Assembly (NCBI GenBank): GCA_900554215.1
Contig: USGG01000030.1
Coordinates: 1-22,248, forward strand
Length of the DNA stretch: 22,248 bases
From: an uncultured Megasphaera sp.
GTDB lineage: Bacteria > Bacillota > Negativicutes > Veillonellales > Megasphaeraceae
Direction of reading: 5' to 3'
Of this stretch, positions 13,812 through 21,541 are shown one piece after another. The notes beneath the pieces are model-generated. The model was given only the letters and a program-made list of their open reading frames with translations. It did no database searches and had not been told where the DNA came from. The translations under genes were made by a program, and so were the position numbers. How positions within the stretch are numbered: the stretch's first letter is position 1; every line of letters starts with the position of its first letter.

Positions 13812-14073
13812 AATAATATCACCCGATCGTTGTATAATATAATGACATAAAATTATAATACATATATACTATTACTATATATTAATCTCATAGCTCCGTC
13901 AATGTTTATACGGTAGGAATATAGCTTATTCTAAAAATAAATGATGTAAGAGCATACAATGTATAAATCTTTACAAAAATAATTATTTTCCGGGAATTTA
14001 TCTAATAAAATAAATGCCGCCAGGATATAGCTTTGATGACAAATTCTCGTGATAGAACGCGGCAGGGGAGATA
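13812..14073. other. AT-rich intergenic region upstream of the tenI-like gene
   Basis: Very AT-rich spacer that must hold the promoter of the tenI-like gene on the minus strand, but I see no clear -35/-10 pair among the many TATA-like strings. TGCCGC and GCGGCA (about 14015-14064) could form a long-loop stem. No gene or known riboswitch is evident. Confidence 0.4.
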
Positions 14074-14117
14074 ACAAAAACAGCCTGACAGTGGATTAGT
14101 CTGCAAGCTGTTTTTGT
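14074..14117 (-). terminator. Intrinsic terminator after thiH
   Basis: ACAAAAACAGC pairs with GCTGTTTTTGT around a 22-nt loop that can pair further. On the minus strand the 3' arm ends in a T-rich GCTGTTTTTGTTAT, about 35 nt after the thiH stop. The symmetric arms would also permit function from the plus strand. Confidence 0.75.
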
Positions 14118-14150
14118 CATTTCTATATTTAGGTTATAAAAGGAGATAGC

Positions 14151-15314
14151 TTATACGTAGATGTAGTCGCTGGTCACCGGCTGCAGGCCCATGTGCTTGA
14201 TGGCGGCGTACATTTCGTCGAAGGAGCGGCTGTCGGTGATTTCAAATTGTTCGTCGCCCATTTCGGAGCCGTCGTCTTCCAGATGGCCGCCGATGCCGAC
14301 GCAGACGCTGGCCGATACCTTCGTAGCGGCGATTTTCATGATGGCGTTGCGGTACCGGGCGCTTTCGCGGCTCGATACGACGATGCCCGCATAGGGGAGA
14401 AACAGGCGGTAGGCGCAGATGATCTGCGTGAGCTTCCGTTCGTCCACGTCTTTCGGATTGATTTTATCGTTGTTGATGATTGGGCACAGACGAGGGCAGG
14501 ACAGGGAAATTTCAGCGTGAGGATATTTGCGCTGCATGAGGTAGGCATGCATGCCCGTGGCGACGGCATCCTTCTGGTAGTCGTCGAGGCCGAGGAGAGC
14601 GGCGAAGCCGACGCCGCGCATGCCGCCCAAAATTGCCCGTTCCTGAGAATAGAAGCGGTACGGGAAGATGCGCTTGTTTCCTGCTAGGTGCAGCGTTTCG
14701 TATTTCGTCGAGTTGTACGTTTCCTGGAATACCGTGACGTAGTCGGCACCGCATTCGTGGAGGTATTTGTAATCGTCAGAGTTGACCGGATAGATTTCCA
14801 TGCCGATGACCCGGAAATACTGGCGGGCGATCTTGACGGCGTTGCCGATGTATTGAATGTCCGACATCTTCGGGCTTTCGCCGGTCAGCATGAGGACTTC
14901 TTCAATGCCGGCGTTGGCGATGTTCTGGCATTCGCGGTGCAGCTCTTCGTCGTTCAGGCGGGCCCGCTTGATGTTATTGTGGGAGTTGAAGCCGCAGTAG
15001 ATGCAGTAGTTGTCGCAGTAGTTGGCAAAATAAATCGGCGTGAGTATAGAAATGTTGGAACCGAAATGGCGGCGCGTCACGATGTGGGCCTTCTGAGCCA
15101 TTTGTTCCAAATAGGGAGCGGCGGCTGTCGACAAGAGAGCCATGAAGTCCCGCGGTTCCAGGTGCTGTTTATTCAGGGCCCGTTCGACGTCTTGGGCCGT
15201 ATAGTCTTCATCATGGAAGGCGTCGTGGTATTTTGTCACTTCGTCGAGCATGTTCGAATTGAGGACTTCCATGCCCGGAAGATAGATCATGTGGTCAATG
15301 CGTTGTTCTGTCAT
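14151..15314 (-). CDS. thiH: 2-iminoacetate synthase (radical SAM tyrosine lyase)
   Basis: A 387-residue radical SAM enzyme that cleaves tyrosine to dehydroglycine (2-iminoacetate) and p-cresol, giving the glycine-derived part of the thiamine thiazole under anaerobic conditions. The cluster motif CDNYCIYC (Cys100, Cys104, Cys107; CX3CX2C) is followed by GFNSHNNIKR, typical of ThiH/HydG. The segment VLMLTGESP and the C-terminal SARYRNAIMK region also fit. AGGAGGT lies 6 nt upstream. It follows thiG by 12 nt and is the last gene of thiS-thiG-thiH before the terminator. HydG is the close alternative, but adjacency to thiG and thiS settles it. Confidence 0.95.
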   Translation of the reverse strand: MTEQRIDHMIYLPGMEVLNSNMLDEVTKYHDAFHDEDYTAQDVERALNKQHLEPRDFMALLSTAAAPYLEQMAQKAHIVTRRHFGSNISILTPIYFANYCDNYCIYCGFNSHNNIKRARLNDEELHRECQNIANAGIEEVLMLTGESPKMSDIQYIGNAVKIARQYFRVIGMEIYPVNSDDYKYLHECGADYVTVFQETYNSTKYETLHLAGNKRIFPYRFYSQERAILGGMRGVGFAALLGLDDYQKDAVATGMHAYLMQRKYPHAEISLSCPRLCPIINNDKINPKDVDERKLTQIICAYRLFLPYAGIVVSSRESARYRNAIMKIAATKVSASVCVGIGGHLEDDGSEMGDEQFEITDSRSFDEMYAAIKHMGLQPVTSDYIYV

Positions 15315-15326
15315 CGTCGTACCTCC

Positions 15327-16097
15327 TTAGTCGCCTAAGAATCCTGTCAGCGGGTCCGATGCCGATGCCGTTTCGCTGACGCGGCCCATGCCGGCCAGAT
15401 AGGCCTGACGGCCTGCTTCGACCGCCTTGCGGAAGGCGCTGGCCATGAGGGGCAGGTCGCCGGCTGTCGCCAGGCCCGTATTGGCCATGATAGCGGCAGC
15501 GCCCATTTCCATGGCTTCGCAGGCTTGGGACGGACGGCCGATGCCGGCGTCTACGATGATAGGCAAATCGATTTCGTCGATGAGGATTTGGATAAAGTCT
15601 TTCGTGGACAGTCCCTTATTGGAGCCGATAGGCGAAGCCAAGGGCATGACGGCGGCTGCGCCGGCCGATACGAGGTCGCGGGCCGTGTACAGGTCCGGAT
15701 ACATGTAGGGCAATACGACGAACCCTTCCTTTGCCAGGATTTCCGTCGCCTTTACCGTTTCGACATTATCGGGAAGCAGGTATTTGGAATCGCGCATGAT
15801 TTCGATTTTGATAAAGTCGCCGCAGCCGATTTCGCGGGACAGGCGGGCGATGCGGACGGCTTCGTCGGCGTTGCGTGCGCCTGACGTGTTGGGAAGAAGG
15901 GTTACGCCCTTGGGAATGAAGTCGAGGATATTATCTTTCTGACCGGCTTCGACGCGGCGCAGGGCCATCGTGACGATCTGCGCACCAGCCTGTTCGACGG
16001 CGGCCTGAATCAGGTTGACGGAATATTTGCCCGAACCGAGAATGAAGCGGGATGTAAATTCATGACCGCCGAGAATCAACGTGTCTTTTTGTTCCAT
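15327..16097 (-). CDS. thiG: Thiazole synthase
   Basis: A 256-residue TIM-barrel enzyme that builds the thiazole phosphate from deoxyxylulose phosphate, ThiS-thiocarboxylate and 2-iminoacetate. Family segments are RFILGSGKYS near the N-terminus, IKIEIMRD with the Schiff-base lysine Lys97, VLPYMYPD, MPLASPIGSNKG and IIVDAGIGRPSQA in the phosphate-binding half. ATG 16097 is chosen because AAAGGAG lies about 9 nt upstream and the homology begins there; the frame runs 38 codons further into the thiS end. It lies 65 nt after thiS and 12 nt before thiH. Confidence 0.96.
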   Translation of the reverse strand: MEQKDTLILGGHEFTSRFILGSGKYSVNLIQAAVEQAGAQIVTMALRRVEAGQKDNILDFIPKGVTLLPNTSGARNADEAVRIARLSREIGCGDFIKIEIMRDSKYLLPDNVETVKATEILAKEGFVVLPYMYPDLYTARDLVSAGAAAVMPLASPIGSNKGLSTKDFIQILIDEIDLPIIVDAGIGRPSQACEAMEMGAAAIMANTGLATAGDLPLMASAFRKAVEAGRQAYLAGMGRVSETASASDPLTGFLGD

Positions 16098-16162
16098 AAG
16101 AAACAACTCCTTTGTATTTGCTGCTGTATGAGATAATGGTACTTCTGTGTTGGGGCTGCCTG

Positions 16163-16357
16163 TCAGCCTCCTCCGACGAACTGGACGATTTCCATCGTGT
16201 CGCCGTCGCATAAGGTGACGGTGCGATAGGTTCCGCGCTTTACGATGACGCCGTTCAGCTCGACGGCGATGCGTTCCGGCCGCAGCCCTTCCTGGTCCAA
16301 ATAGGCCTGCAAATTCATTCCGGCGGCTTGGACTTCTTTTCCATTAATTCGTACCAT
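16163..16357 (-). CDS. thiS: Sulfur carrier protein ThiS
   Basis: A 64-residue ubiquitin-like sulfur carrier. It begins MVRINGKEVQ, contains VAVELNGVIV, and ends VQFVGGG, giving the terminal Gly-Gly that is adenylated and thiocarboxylated. ATG 16357 has AGGAGA 8 nt upstream; an ATG 6 codons earlier overlaps that site and is less likely. It is the first gene of thiS-thiG-thiH. The activating enzyme ThiF is not seen in the window and must be elsewhere or replaced by MoeB. Confidence 0.94.
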   Translation of the reverse strand: MVRINGKEVQAAGMNLQAYLDQEGLRPERIAVELNGVIVKRGTYRTVTLCDGDTMEIVQFVGGG

Positions 16358-16375
16358 TCGGCGTTCTCCTTTCAT

Positions 16376-16435
16376 AAAAAAATAAGCCGCACGAAGAGAA
16401 TTACACCCGCGGTGGTGTACCCCTTCGTGCGGCTT
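16376..16435 (-). terminator. Intrinsic terminator in the thiS leader (candidate attenuator)
   Basis: On the minus strand AAGCCGCACGAAG pairs with CTTCGTGCGGCTT over 13 bp, with an inner stem TACACC/GGTGTA around ACCGCG and an asymmetric internal loop (GGG opposite ATTCT), followed by A and seven T. It lies between the promoter (16458-16485) and the thiS ribosome binding site, so transcripts must pass it to reach thiS. The leader before it is only about 15 nt, and no TPP riboswitch motif (CUGAGA, ACCUGAUC) is present. Confidence 0.75.
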
Positions 16436-16457
16436 TATCAGTCACACTCTACGTATT

Positions 16458-16485
16458 ATTATAGCGGATAGATGCTTCTTGTCAA
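16458..16485 (-). promoter_or_regulatory. Promoter of thiS-thiG-thiH
   Basis: On the minus strand TTGACA (16480-16485) and TATAAT (16458-16463) are spaced 16 nt. The start point would be near 16451, just ahead of the leader hairpin. The spacer up to the divergent promoter at 16645 carries no convincing gene. Confidence 0.75.
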
Positions 16486-16644
16486 GACGTTCGTGAATTT
16501 TAGTACATATAGAAAGGGTGAAGACTTTGGAAATGGTCAGGCCGCCGTCAGGACTGGAGGCAGATTTATTCATACTTGGCGATATTTTTTTAGAATAGCT
16601 GTTCGAATTATAAGCGGCGACAGCGCTGGCTGCAACAGTTCTGC

Positions 16645-16672
16645 TTGACATGTCTGAAAACTGTATTATAAT
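16645..16672 (+). promoter_or_regulatory. Promoter of the alanine-dehydrogenase-family gene
   Basis: TTGACA (16645-16650) and TATAAT (16667-16672) are spaced 16 nt. The leader to ATG 16825 is about 145 nt and includes a small hairpin CGATTT-TTGAAG-AAATCG (about 16730-16747). Confidence 0.75.
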
Positions 16673-16824
16673 ACAATTATTGGTCTTTTTATATGGGTCT
16701 TTTTTGTGCATATAGACCTTAAAACGATCTCGATTTTTGAAGAAATCGGTATGAATTTATTTATAAAATTGCAAAATCAACGGCTGGATCTCGCTCCATG
16801 CCATACAAACGGAGGGACTTTAAG

Positions 16825-17988
16825 ATGAAATTCGGATTGTTAAAGGATATCAAAGTCGGCGAATACCGCACCATTGTCACGCCTGCGGAAGTCGACGCCA
16901 TTGTGGGCGACGGCCACGAAGTCTACGTCCAGCGCGGCGCTGGTATCGGCGCGGGCTTTTCGGACGAGCAGTATGAGAAAGAGGGCGCCAAGCTGGTGGA
17001 CACCATGGAGGAGATCTATGGGACATGTGACTTTGTTACCAAGGTCAAGGAACTGGAGCCCTGTGAGTTCCCCCTGCTGCGGGAGAATCAGATCATCCTG
17101 ACCTGCATTCATCCTGCCGCTCATCCCCAAGAGGTGCAGGCTCTTCTGGACAGCAAGTGCATCTCTTTCAGCGCTGAGGACAGCCATCGGTATGGTTCTC
17201 CCAACTGTGAGGCAGCGGGCAAAATGGGGGCCTTGATGGGTCTGGATTCCCTGTTGTCTATCCACGGGGGCAAGGGAAAGTTTGTCAACGGCCTGGGCGG
17301 CGCGCCTGGTATCAAAGCTCTGGTGCTGGGCGGCGGCACTGTGGGCCGGGCCTGTGTCTCTGTTCTCCACGCCTTGGGGGCCTGGGTGACCGTGATGGAC
17401 ATAAACATCGGCACCCTGCGGAATATTTCCCAGCAGTTCAACGAGGAGATCAATACGCAGATCTCCAACCGGTACAACCTGAAAAAGCTGCTGCCGGAAA
17501 TCGACGTGGTGTATAACTGCGTGCGCTGGCCCAAGAACGCCACGGAGTACATGATTGACCGGGAAATGGTCCGCTCCATGGAGAAGGGCTCTGTCATTGT
17601 GGATATCAGCAACGACGTAGGCGCTATTGAGACTTTCCACGAAACCACGCACGACGATCCCCGCTATATCGAGGAGGGCGTAGTTCACTATTGCGTCAGC
17701 AACATCCCCGGCGCCATCGCCCAGTCTACCTCCATCGCCTATGCAGCTTCCGTGCTTCCTCACTTCCGTTCCATTTTGAACAACGGGGTGGCAGAGGCCT
17801 GCGCCCGGGACGGATTCCTTCGCCGCAGCTTGACTACCTATCAGGGCTGCCTCACCCATGAGGAAACCAGCGCCATCCAAAACCGGCCCTGGATTCGACC
17901 TGAGGATATTCTGGGGATAGCGGACCGGGAACTGGACCCCGCTCCCCGCGCTACTAATACCCGTTCGGAAAACTTCATTCAGCTCTAA
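16825..17988 (+). CDS. Alanine dehydrogenase/PNT-family NAD(P)-dependent amino acid dehydrogenase
   Basis: A 387-residue protein of the alanine dehydrogenase/pyridine nucleotide transhydrogenase family. Catalytic positions known for alanine dehydrogenase are kept: Arg15 (GEYRTIVTP), Lys75 (VTKVKE), His96 (CIHPAAHP) and an Asp at 264 (VDISNDVGAIE, where typical enzymes have DQGG). The NAD-binding loop is LGGGTVG (168-174). The C-terminal 60 residues (ARDGFLRRSL to FIQL) look unlike standard Ald, so the amino acid substrate is not certain. GGAGGG lies about 11 nt upstream of the ATG. After about codon 48 Glu is mostly GAG, unlike the GAA of flanking genes, suggesting foreign origin. It is followed by a sodium/glutamate symporter gene. 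Confidence 0.85.
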   Translation: MKFGLLKDIKVGEYRTIVTPAEVDAIVGDGHEVYVQRGAGIGAGFSDEQYEKEGAKLVDTMEEIYGTCDFVTKVKELEPCEFPLLRENQIILTCIHPAAHPQEVQALLDSKCISFSAEDSHRYGSPNCEAAGKMGALMGLDSLLSIHGGKGKFVNGLGGAPGIKALVLGGGTVGRACVSVLHALGAWVTVMDINIGTLRNISQQFNEEINTQISNRYNLKKLLPEIDVVYNCVRWPKNATEYMIDREMVRSMEKGSVIVDISNDVGAIETFHETTHDDPRYIEEGVVHYCVSNIPGAIAQSTSIAYAASVLPHFRSILNNGVAEACARDGFLRRSLTTYQGCLTHEETSAIQNRPWIRPEDILGIADRELDPAPRATNTRSENFIQL

Positions 17989-17992
17989 GCAT

Positions 17993-18085
17993 ACTCGCGG
18001 CTCTCTGTGTGAGAGCGCGGCGAGTTTGGGAAAGTCCTGCTGAGGAGAACCAGCCTGGCGGGACTTTCCCTTTTTATTTTATTTC
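17993..18085 (+). terminator. Tandem stem-loops and intrinsic terminator upstream of gltS
   Basis: The first hairpin pairs ACTCGC/GCGAGT and GCTCTC/GAGAGC (17993-18025). The second pairs GGGAAAGTCCTGC (18028-18040) with GCGGGACTTTCCC (18058-18070) and is followed by TTTTTATTTTATTT. This is a standard terminator, yet it ends only about 20 nt before the gltS ribosome binding site and no separate gltS promoter is visible after it. It may attenuate read-through into gltS. Confidence 0.8.
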
Positions 18086-18104
18086 ATTTCATGGGGGGAA
18101 TTTT

Positions 18105-19472
18105 ATGAGCGTCAACGACTTTTTACTGGATTTTGCCTTTGCCTCGCTGTTTATTGTGATCGGACAGTTAATCCGGGCCAAGGTGCCTCTGGTTCAGAAA
18201 TTTTTTGTGCCGGCCAGCATGATTGCCGGTTTTATCGCCTTGGCCCTGGGGAATCAGGGGCTGGATGTGCTGCCTTTCTCCGGCTCCATTGGCAGCTATC
18301 CCGGCGTGCTGATCATCCTGATCTTTGCGGCCGTGGGCATGGGGGGCTTCTCCTTCTCCAAGACCAAATTCAAGTCCGAGGTGGAGCGGGTTGGCTCCTA
18401 TTTCTCCTACAAAGTGCTGGCTCAGGCCATCCAGTTCGCCTTTGCGCCTCTGTTTGGGGTGCTGGTGATTTCCGAGCTGTTCCCGGAGATCAACTACGGC
18501 TTTGGGTTTTTGCTGGCCTCCGGATTCTCCGGCGGTCATGGTACCGCCGCTGCGGTGGGCTCTGCTATGGCGGAGCTGGGCTTTACTGACGCCACCGACA
18601 TTGGGATGACCTGCGCCACGGTGGGCATCCTGTCCGGCATCTTCGGCGGGCTGTTCTTCATCAAGATCGGAACCAAGCGCGGCTGGACTAAGTATATTGA
18701 GAGCTTCCAATACATCTCCGGAGACTTGAAGACCGGCCTGATCAAGGATGAGAAGAATCGGGGCTCTATGGGTAAGGAGACCGTCGCCTCCGTGGTGCTG
18801 GATCCCCTGGCCTGGCATTTGGCCCTGCTTTTGATAGCTTCCGGCGCAGGATTCTTGGCCAACGGGTGGATCAAGGACGCCATAGGATTGGACCTGCCCA
18901 GCTACCTGCTGGCTTTCCTCATTGGCATGGCCATGTTCCTGTGCTTCCAAAAAACTGGAGTGGGGCATTATATGGATAATACGGTGATCAGCCGCATCTC
19001 CGGCACTGCCACTGACTATCTGGTGTTTTTCGGTATCGCTTCTATCAAGATCTCCGTTATTGTGGCGTACGCTATACCACTGCTGTTGCTGCTGCTGTTC
19101 GGCATGGTGCTGGTGGTGCTCACCCTGATGTACTTTGGCGCTGCTATGAATAAAGGCAGCTGGTTTGAGCGCTCCCTCTTCGTGTGGGGCTATTCCACTG
19201 GTGTGTTTGCCATCGGCTTTATCCTGCTGCGCATCGTGGATCCGGAAAACAAGTCCAAGACCCTAAACGACACTGCCCTGGCCGGGCCGCTGACGACTCC
19301 CTTTGAAATGTTTGCCTGGTCCATGGCCCCCAGTATGCTTCTCTGTGGCCAGCACTGGCAATTTATTATCCTCTATATTGTGATCTTTGCGGCTTGTATC
19401 CTTCTCAACCGCGTCTTTAAGTGGTGGTGGCTCAAGCTGCCTCTGGACCGCCCTGCGGAGCAAGAGTTCTGA
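18105..19472 (+). CDS. gltS: Sodium/glutamate symporter family protein (GltS-type)
   Basis: A 455-residue membrane protein of about 10-12 hydrophobic segments, beginning MSVNDFLLDFAFASLFIVIG. The family re-entrant motif reads ASGFSGGHGTAAAVGSAM (about residues 142-159), and a second repeat half carries SMAPSMLLCGQHW-type residues near the C-terminus. GltS proteins take up glutamate with Na+. ATG 18105 is chosen because GGGGGAA lies 5 nt upstream and the hydrophobic N-terminus starts there. The family norm is about 400 residues, so this one has a longer loop or tail. It shares the GAG/CTG-rich codon use of the preceding dehydrogenase gene, suggesting the pair arrived together. Other amino acids or dicarboxylates are possible substrates. 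Confidence 0.87.
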   Translation: MSVNDFLLDFAFASLFIVIGQLIRAKVPLVQKFFVPASMIAGFIALALGNQGLDVLPFSGSIGSYPGVLIILIFAAVGMGGFSFSKTKFKSEVERVGSYFSYKVLAQAIQFAFAPLFGVLVISELFPEINYGFGFLLASGFSGGHGTAAAVGSAMAELGFTDATDIGMTCATVGILSGIFGGLFFIKIGTKRGWTKYIESFQYISGDLKTGLIKDEKNRGSMGKETVASVVLDPLAWHLALLLIASGAGFLANGWIKDAIGLDLPSYLLAFLIGMAMFLCFQKTGVGHYMDNTVISRISGTATDYLVFFGIASIKISVIVAYAIPLLLLLLFGMVLVVLTLMYFGAAMNKGSWFERSLFVWGYSTGVFAIGFILLRIVDPENKSKTLNDTALAGPLTTPFEMFAWSMAPSMLLCGQHWQFIILYIVIFAACILLNRVFKWWWLKLPLDRPAEQEF

Positions 19473-19611
19473 TAATATGAACCGGATTTTCATCAAAAAA
19501 GAGGTTTGCCCATGCAGTAATGAATGAACTGCGTTAATGCGCTATTCCTGTTAAATCCCGCGCAGCAGCGTATGCATTGTATTTAAAATCAATATAAATC
19601 GCAGCAACATG

Positions 19612-19644
19612 AGGGCTGCCGCACGTTAACAGTGTGGCAGCCCT
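19612..19644 (+). terminator. Hairpin downstream of gltS, probable terminator
   Basis: AGGGCTGCCGCAC pairs with GTGTGGCAGCCCT (13 bp, one G-U) around a 7-nt loop. The following ATTAATATTTTAATT is AT-rich but has no long T-run. It lies about 140 nt after gltS. The rest of 19473-19890 shows no gene. Confidence 0.6.
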
Positions 19645-19891
19645 ATTAATATTTTAATTCTGATATGAAAGTAATGCATCGACAGCAGCTTGTATTTGAC
19701 AGGATCCAATGTAAAGGTACATAGGTTGCAAATTCTCCCTGCCACATGCAGCGCCTTGATATAACATAGCCATATCCGGATAAACCGAATGATGAAGTTA
19801 TCATCTAAGTGCAATGCTTATAAGAAAAAATGACACAACGGTTTTTGGTATACTAGCGGTTACCAAACAACTTGTATATCGGAGGAACCCT

Positions 19892-20314
19892 GTGTGCTGC
19901 TATCCTCATCTGGTACTATCTGACCGGGAAAAGATACTCTTAGCTCTATTCTAAGGCTCAAATTGCTGTCAAACTTGGCCGGTATCCTTCGGCCATTTCT
20001 CTTGAAATTACGCAGAAATACGGTACAGGGCATGTAACTGCTGGTAACCGCTCTACGCGCCGCCGTATCCCCTGCAGGCCGTAGAAGCGGTTAGAAGATA
20101 CAGCATGATACGAGGCCGTAAAGGATTTCCTTCTTCTCCCAGTATGGGTTTCCGACAGAAATTGCCGGCCGTTTGCGCTTGGAATATCGCAATCTCGTTA
20201 TTAGAATCCTAATGTATCAGACTATGTACGCCAGGACAGCAATGAAAATACAAAGAAATGCTGCAGGAGTACTTCACGAAAGGGATGGACATCACACCTG
20301 TTTCAGAAACCTAA
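19892..20314 (+). pseudogene. Decayed IS30-family transposase remnant
   Basis: Pieces of an IS30-type transposase survive in different frames. The first (from GTG 19892, GGAGGAA upstream) reads YPHLVLSDREKILLALF then a stop, like the HLTxEEREKI start of the family. A shifted frame gives AQIAVKLGRYPSAISLEI, the helix-turn-helix. Further on IAGRLRLEY (about 20160) matches the conserved pEQIAGRLxLE region, and LQEYFTKGMDITPVSET (about 20264-20311) matches the C-terminal FPKGTDF region. The DDE catalytic core is largely missing, so the element is dead. Terminal repeats were not identified with certainty; TTTGGTA/TACCAAA lies just upstream near 19846-19867. Confidence 0.72.
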
Positions 20315-20368
20315 TAAGACATTATATCTATAAATTTATCATAAGGTACATTCCAGGTACATTTTGCA

Positions 20369-20402
20369 CAAAAAAACGGGCTCCCGATTCCGGGAACCCG
20401 TA
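20369..20402 (-). terminator. Intrinsic terminator after tRNA-Thr
   Basis: On the minus strand ACGGGTTCCCG pairs with CGGGAGCCCGT around AAT, followed by seven T. It begins about 8 nt after the CCA end of the tRNA gene. Confidence 0.88.
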
Positions 20403-20409
20403 TGTTTTC

Positions 20410-20485
20410 TGGAGCCACTAATAGGATTCGAACCTACGACCCTCTCATTACGAATGAGATGCTCTGCCAGCTGAGCTATAGTGGC
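20410..20485 (-). tRNA. tRNA-Thr (anticodon CGU)
   Basis: A complete 76-nt cloverleaf on the minus strand. The acceptor stem is GCCACTA/TAGTGGC, the D-arm GCTC/GAGC, the anticodon stem TCTCA/TGAGA around the loop TTCGTAA (anticodon CGT in DNA), and the T-arm GTAGG/CCTAT contains TTCGAAT. The discriminator is T and the CCA end is encoded. A consensus promoter lies upstream and a terminator follows, so it is an independent transcription unit. Confidence 0.97.
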
Positions 20486-20497
20486 GAGTACTCTGTT

Positions 20498-20526
20498 ATT
20501 ATATGCGGAGATGGATGTTTTGTCAA
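20498..20526 (-). promoter_or_regulatory. Consensus promoter of the tRNA-Thr gene
   Basis: On the minus strand TTGACA (20521-20526) and TATAAT (20498-20503) are separated by exactly 17 nt, and the tRNA 5' end lies 12 nt downstream of the -10 box. Confidence 0.88.
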
Positions 20527-20586
20527 TACTTTTTTTGAAATAATTTGAATTTGTGTGAAGGGCTGTCAGCGAGTGTTGTAAAAGAG

Positions 20587-20616
20587 CAAAAAAAGAAATG
20601 GCCGAAACCATTTCTT
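20587..20616 (-). terminator. Intrinsic terminator after the cyclase family gene
   Basis: On the minus strand AAGAAATGG pairs with CCATTTCTT around TTTCGG, followed by a T-run. It starts about 13 nt after the stop codon. Confidence 0.85.
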
Positions 20617-20628
20617 CTTCTGATGGAG

Positions 20629-21363
20629 TTATTCTTTTGGGTAGACGGCGAAGACCCGCGCCGGGAAGCCGACGCCGTTTTTTACCTTGGGGAAGGTGAC
20701 GAAGATGACGGCTCCTGTCGGTGGAAGGGCGTCGAGGTTGGTCATGAGTTCGACTTGCAGCCGGTCCGTTTCTAAGATATAGACTTCGCCGGCAAAGTTG
20801 ACATTGGCTCCGGGGGCGTCCGTATCGGCTGTTTCGTGTCCGATCGCGCCGATGCGGCGTTCTTCGACGAGCCAATGCAGCGCGTCCAGTTTCCAGCCGG
20901 GATAATGGGGCTGGTTGTTTTCATCGTAGTTGTTCATATCTGCCCGCTTAGACCAGTCGGACCGGAAGGCGACAAAGGCGCCTTCGGGAATGGGGCCGTG
21001 CTCCTGTTCCCATTCCTGCAGGTCGGCAATGGTCAGCTCGTAGTCGGCATTTGCCGCGCAGTCTGCCGATTTATCGACGACGACGAGGGGATATACCATT
21101 TCCTTCAGCGTCATTTGGTCCAGCGTGCGCGCTCCTTGGACGAAGTGGCCCGGGGCGTCGACGTGGGTGCCGAATTGGCCGGCAGGAATGACGTATTTGT
21201 CGGAGTGGAAAATGCAGTCGGGACTAAAATCGTAAATGACTTCGGTGGTCAAATCGCCGAAGCCGTACCAATGGGGCGTCGCAGGACTTAGTTCATGCGT
21301 TAAATCGACCCAGCAATAGGCCGGAGATTTTAATTCGTTGACGAATTCCCATAATTTCATCAT
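20629..21363 (-). CDS. Cyclase family protein (kynurenine formamidase-like metal hydrolase)
   Basis: A 244-residue protein of the cyclase family (PF04199 type), metal-dependent amidohydrolases that include bacterial kynurenine formamidase and isatin hydrolase. The signature GTHVDAPGHF gives metal ligands His67, Asp69 and His73; the start WVDLTHELSPATPHW is the usual family beginning. Further conserved parts are FVAFRSDWSKR and IGAIGHETADTD. AGGAGGG lies 7 nt upstream of the first of two adjacent ATGs. It is divergent from an HpcH/HpaI-type aldolase gene, so the pair may share regulation and a degradative pathway. The exact substrate cannot be set. Confidence 0.88.
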   Translation of the reverse strand: MMKLWEFVNELKSPAYCWVDLTHELSPATPHWYGFGDLTTEVIYDFSPDCIFHSDKYVIPAGQFGTHVDAPGHFVQGARTLDQMTLKEMVYPLVVVDKSADCAANADYELTIADLQEWEQEHGPIPEGAFVAFRSDWSKRADMNNYDENNQPHYPGWKLDALHWLVEERRIGAIGHETADTDAPGANVNFAGEVYILETDRLQVELMTNLDALPPTGAVIFVTFPKVKNGVGFPARVFAVYPKE

Positions 21364-21541
21364 ATAAAGCCCTCCTTTCGCAATAGGCGATGTGCTGCGT
21401 TTCAGTATATATACAGAATTCTATGCAGATGAAAGGATTCCTTCTGATAAACGAGAAATTTGTATGAATTGACGAGATAAATGCAACGAGTGAAAAGCAG
21501 AAGCATGGTTGTTCAAAAATAATAAAAGAACGCCGATTGTC

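Noticed and set aside
16376..16451. T-box or TPP riboswitch upstream of thiS
   Set aside because: CCACCGCGGG looks a little like the T-box end, but the leader from the consensus promoter is only about 75 nt, with no specifier stem; the THI-box motifs are absent.
16442..16711. 89-codon open frame on the minus strand
   Set aside because: It spans the thiS promoter and the divergent dehydrogenase promoter, has no ribosome binding site and resembles no family.
20173..20421. 82-codon plus-strand open frame
   Set aside because: It is a stretch of the decayed transposase joined out of frame to the tRNA terminator and tRNA end.
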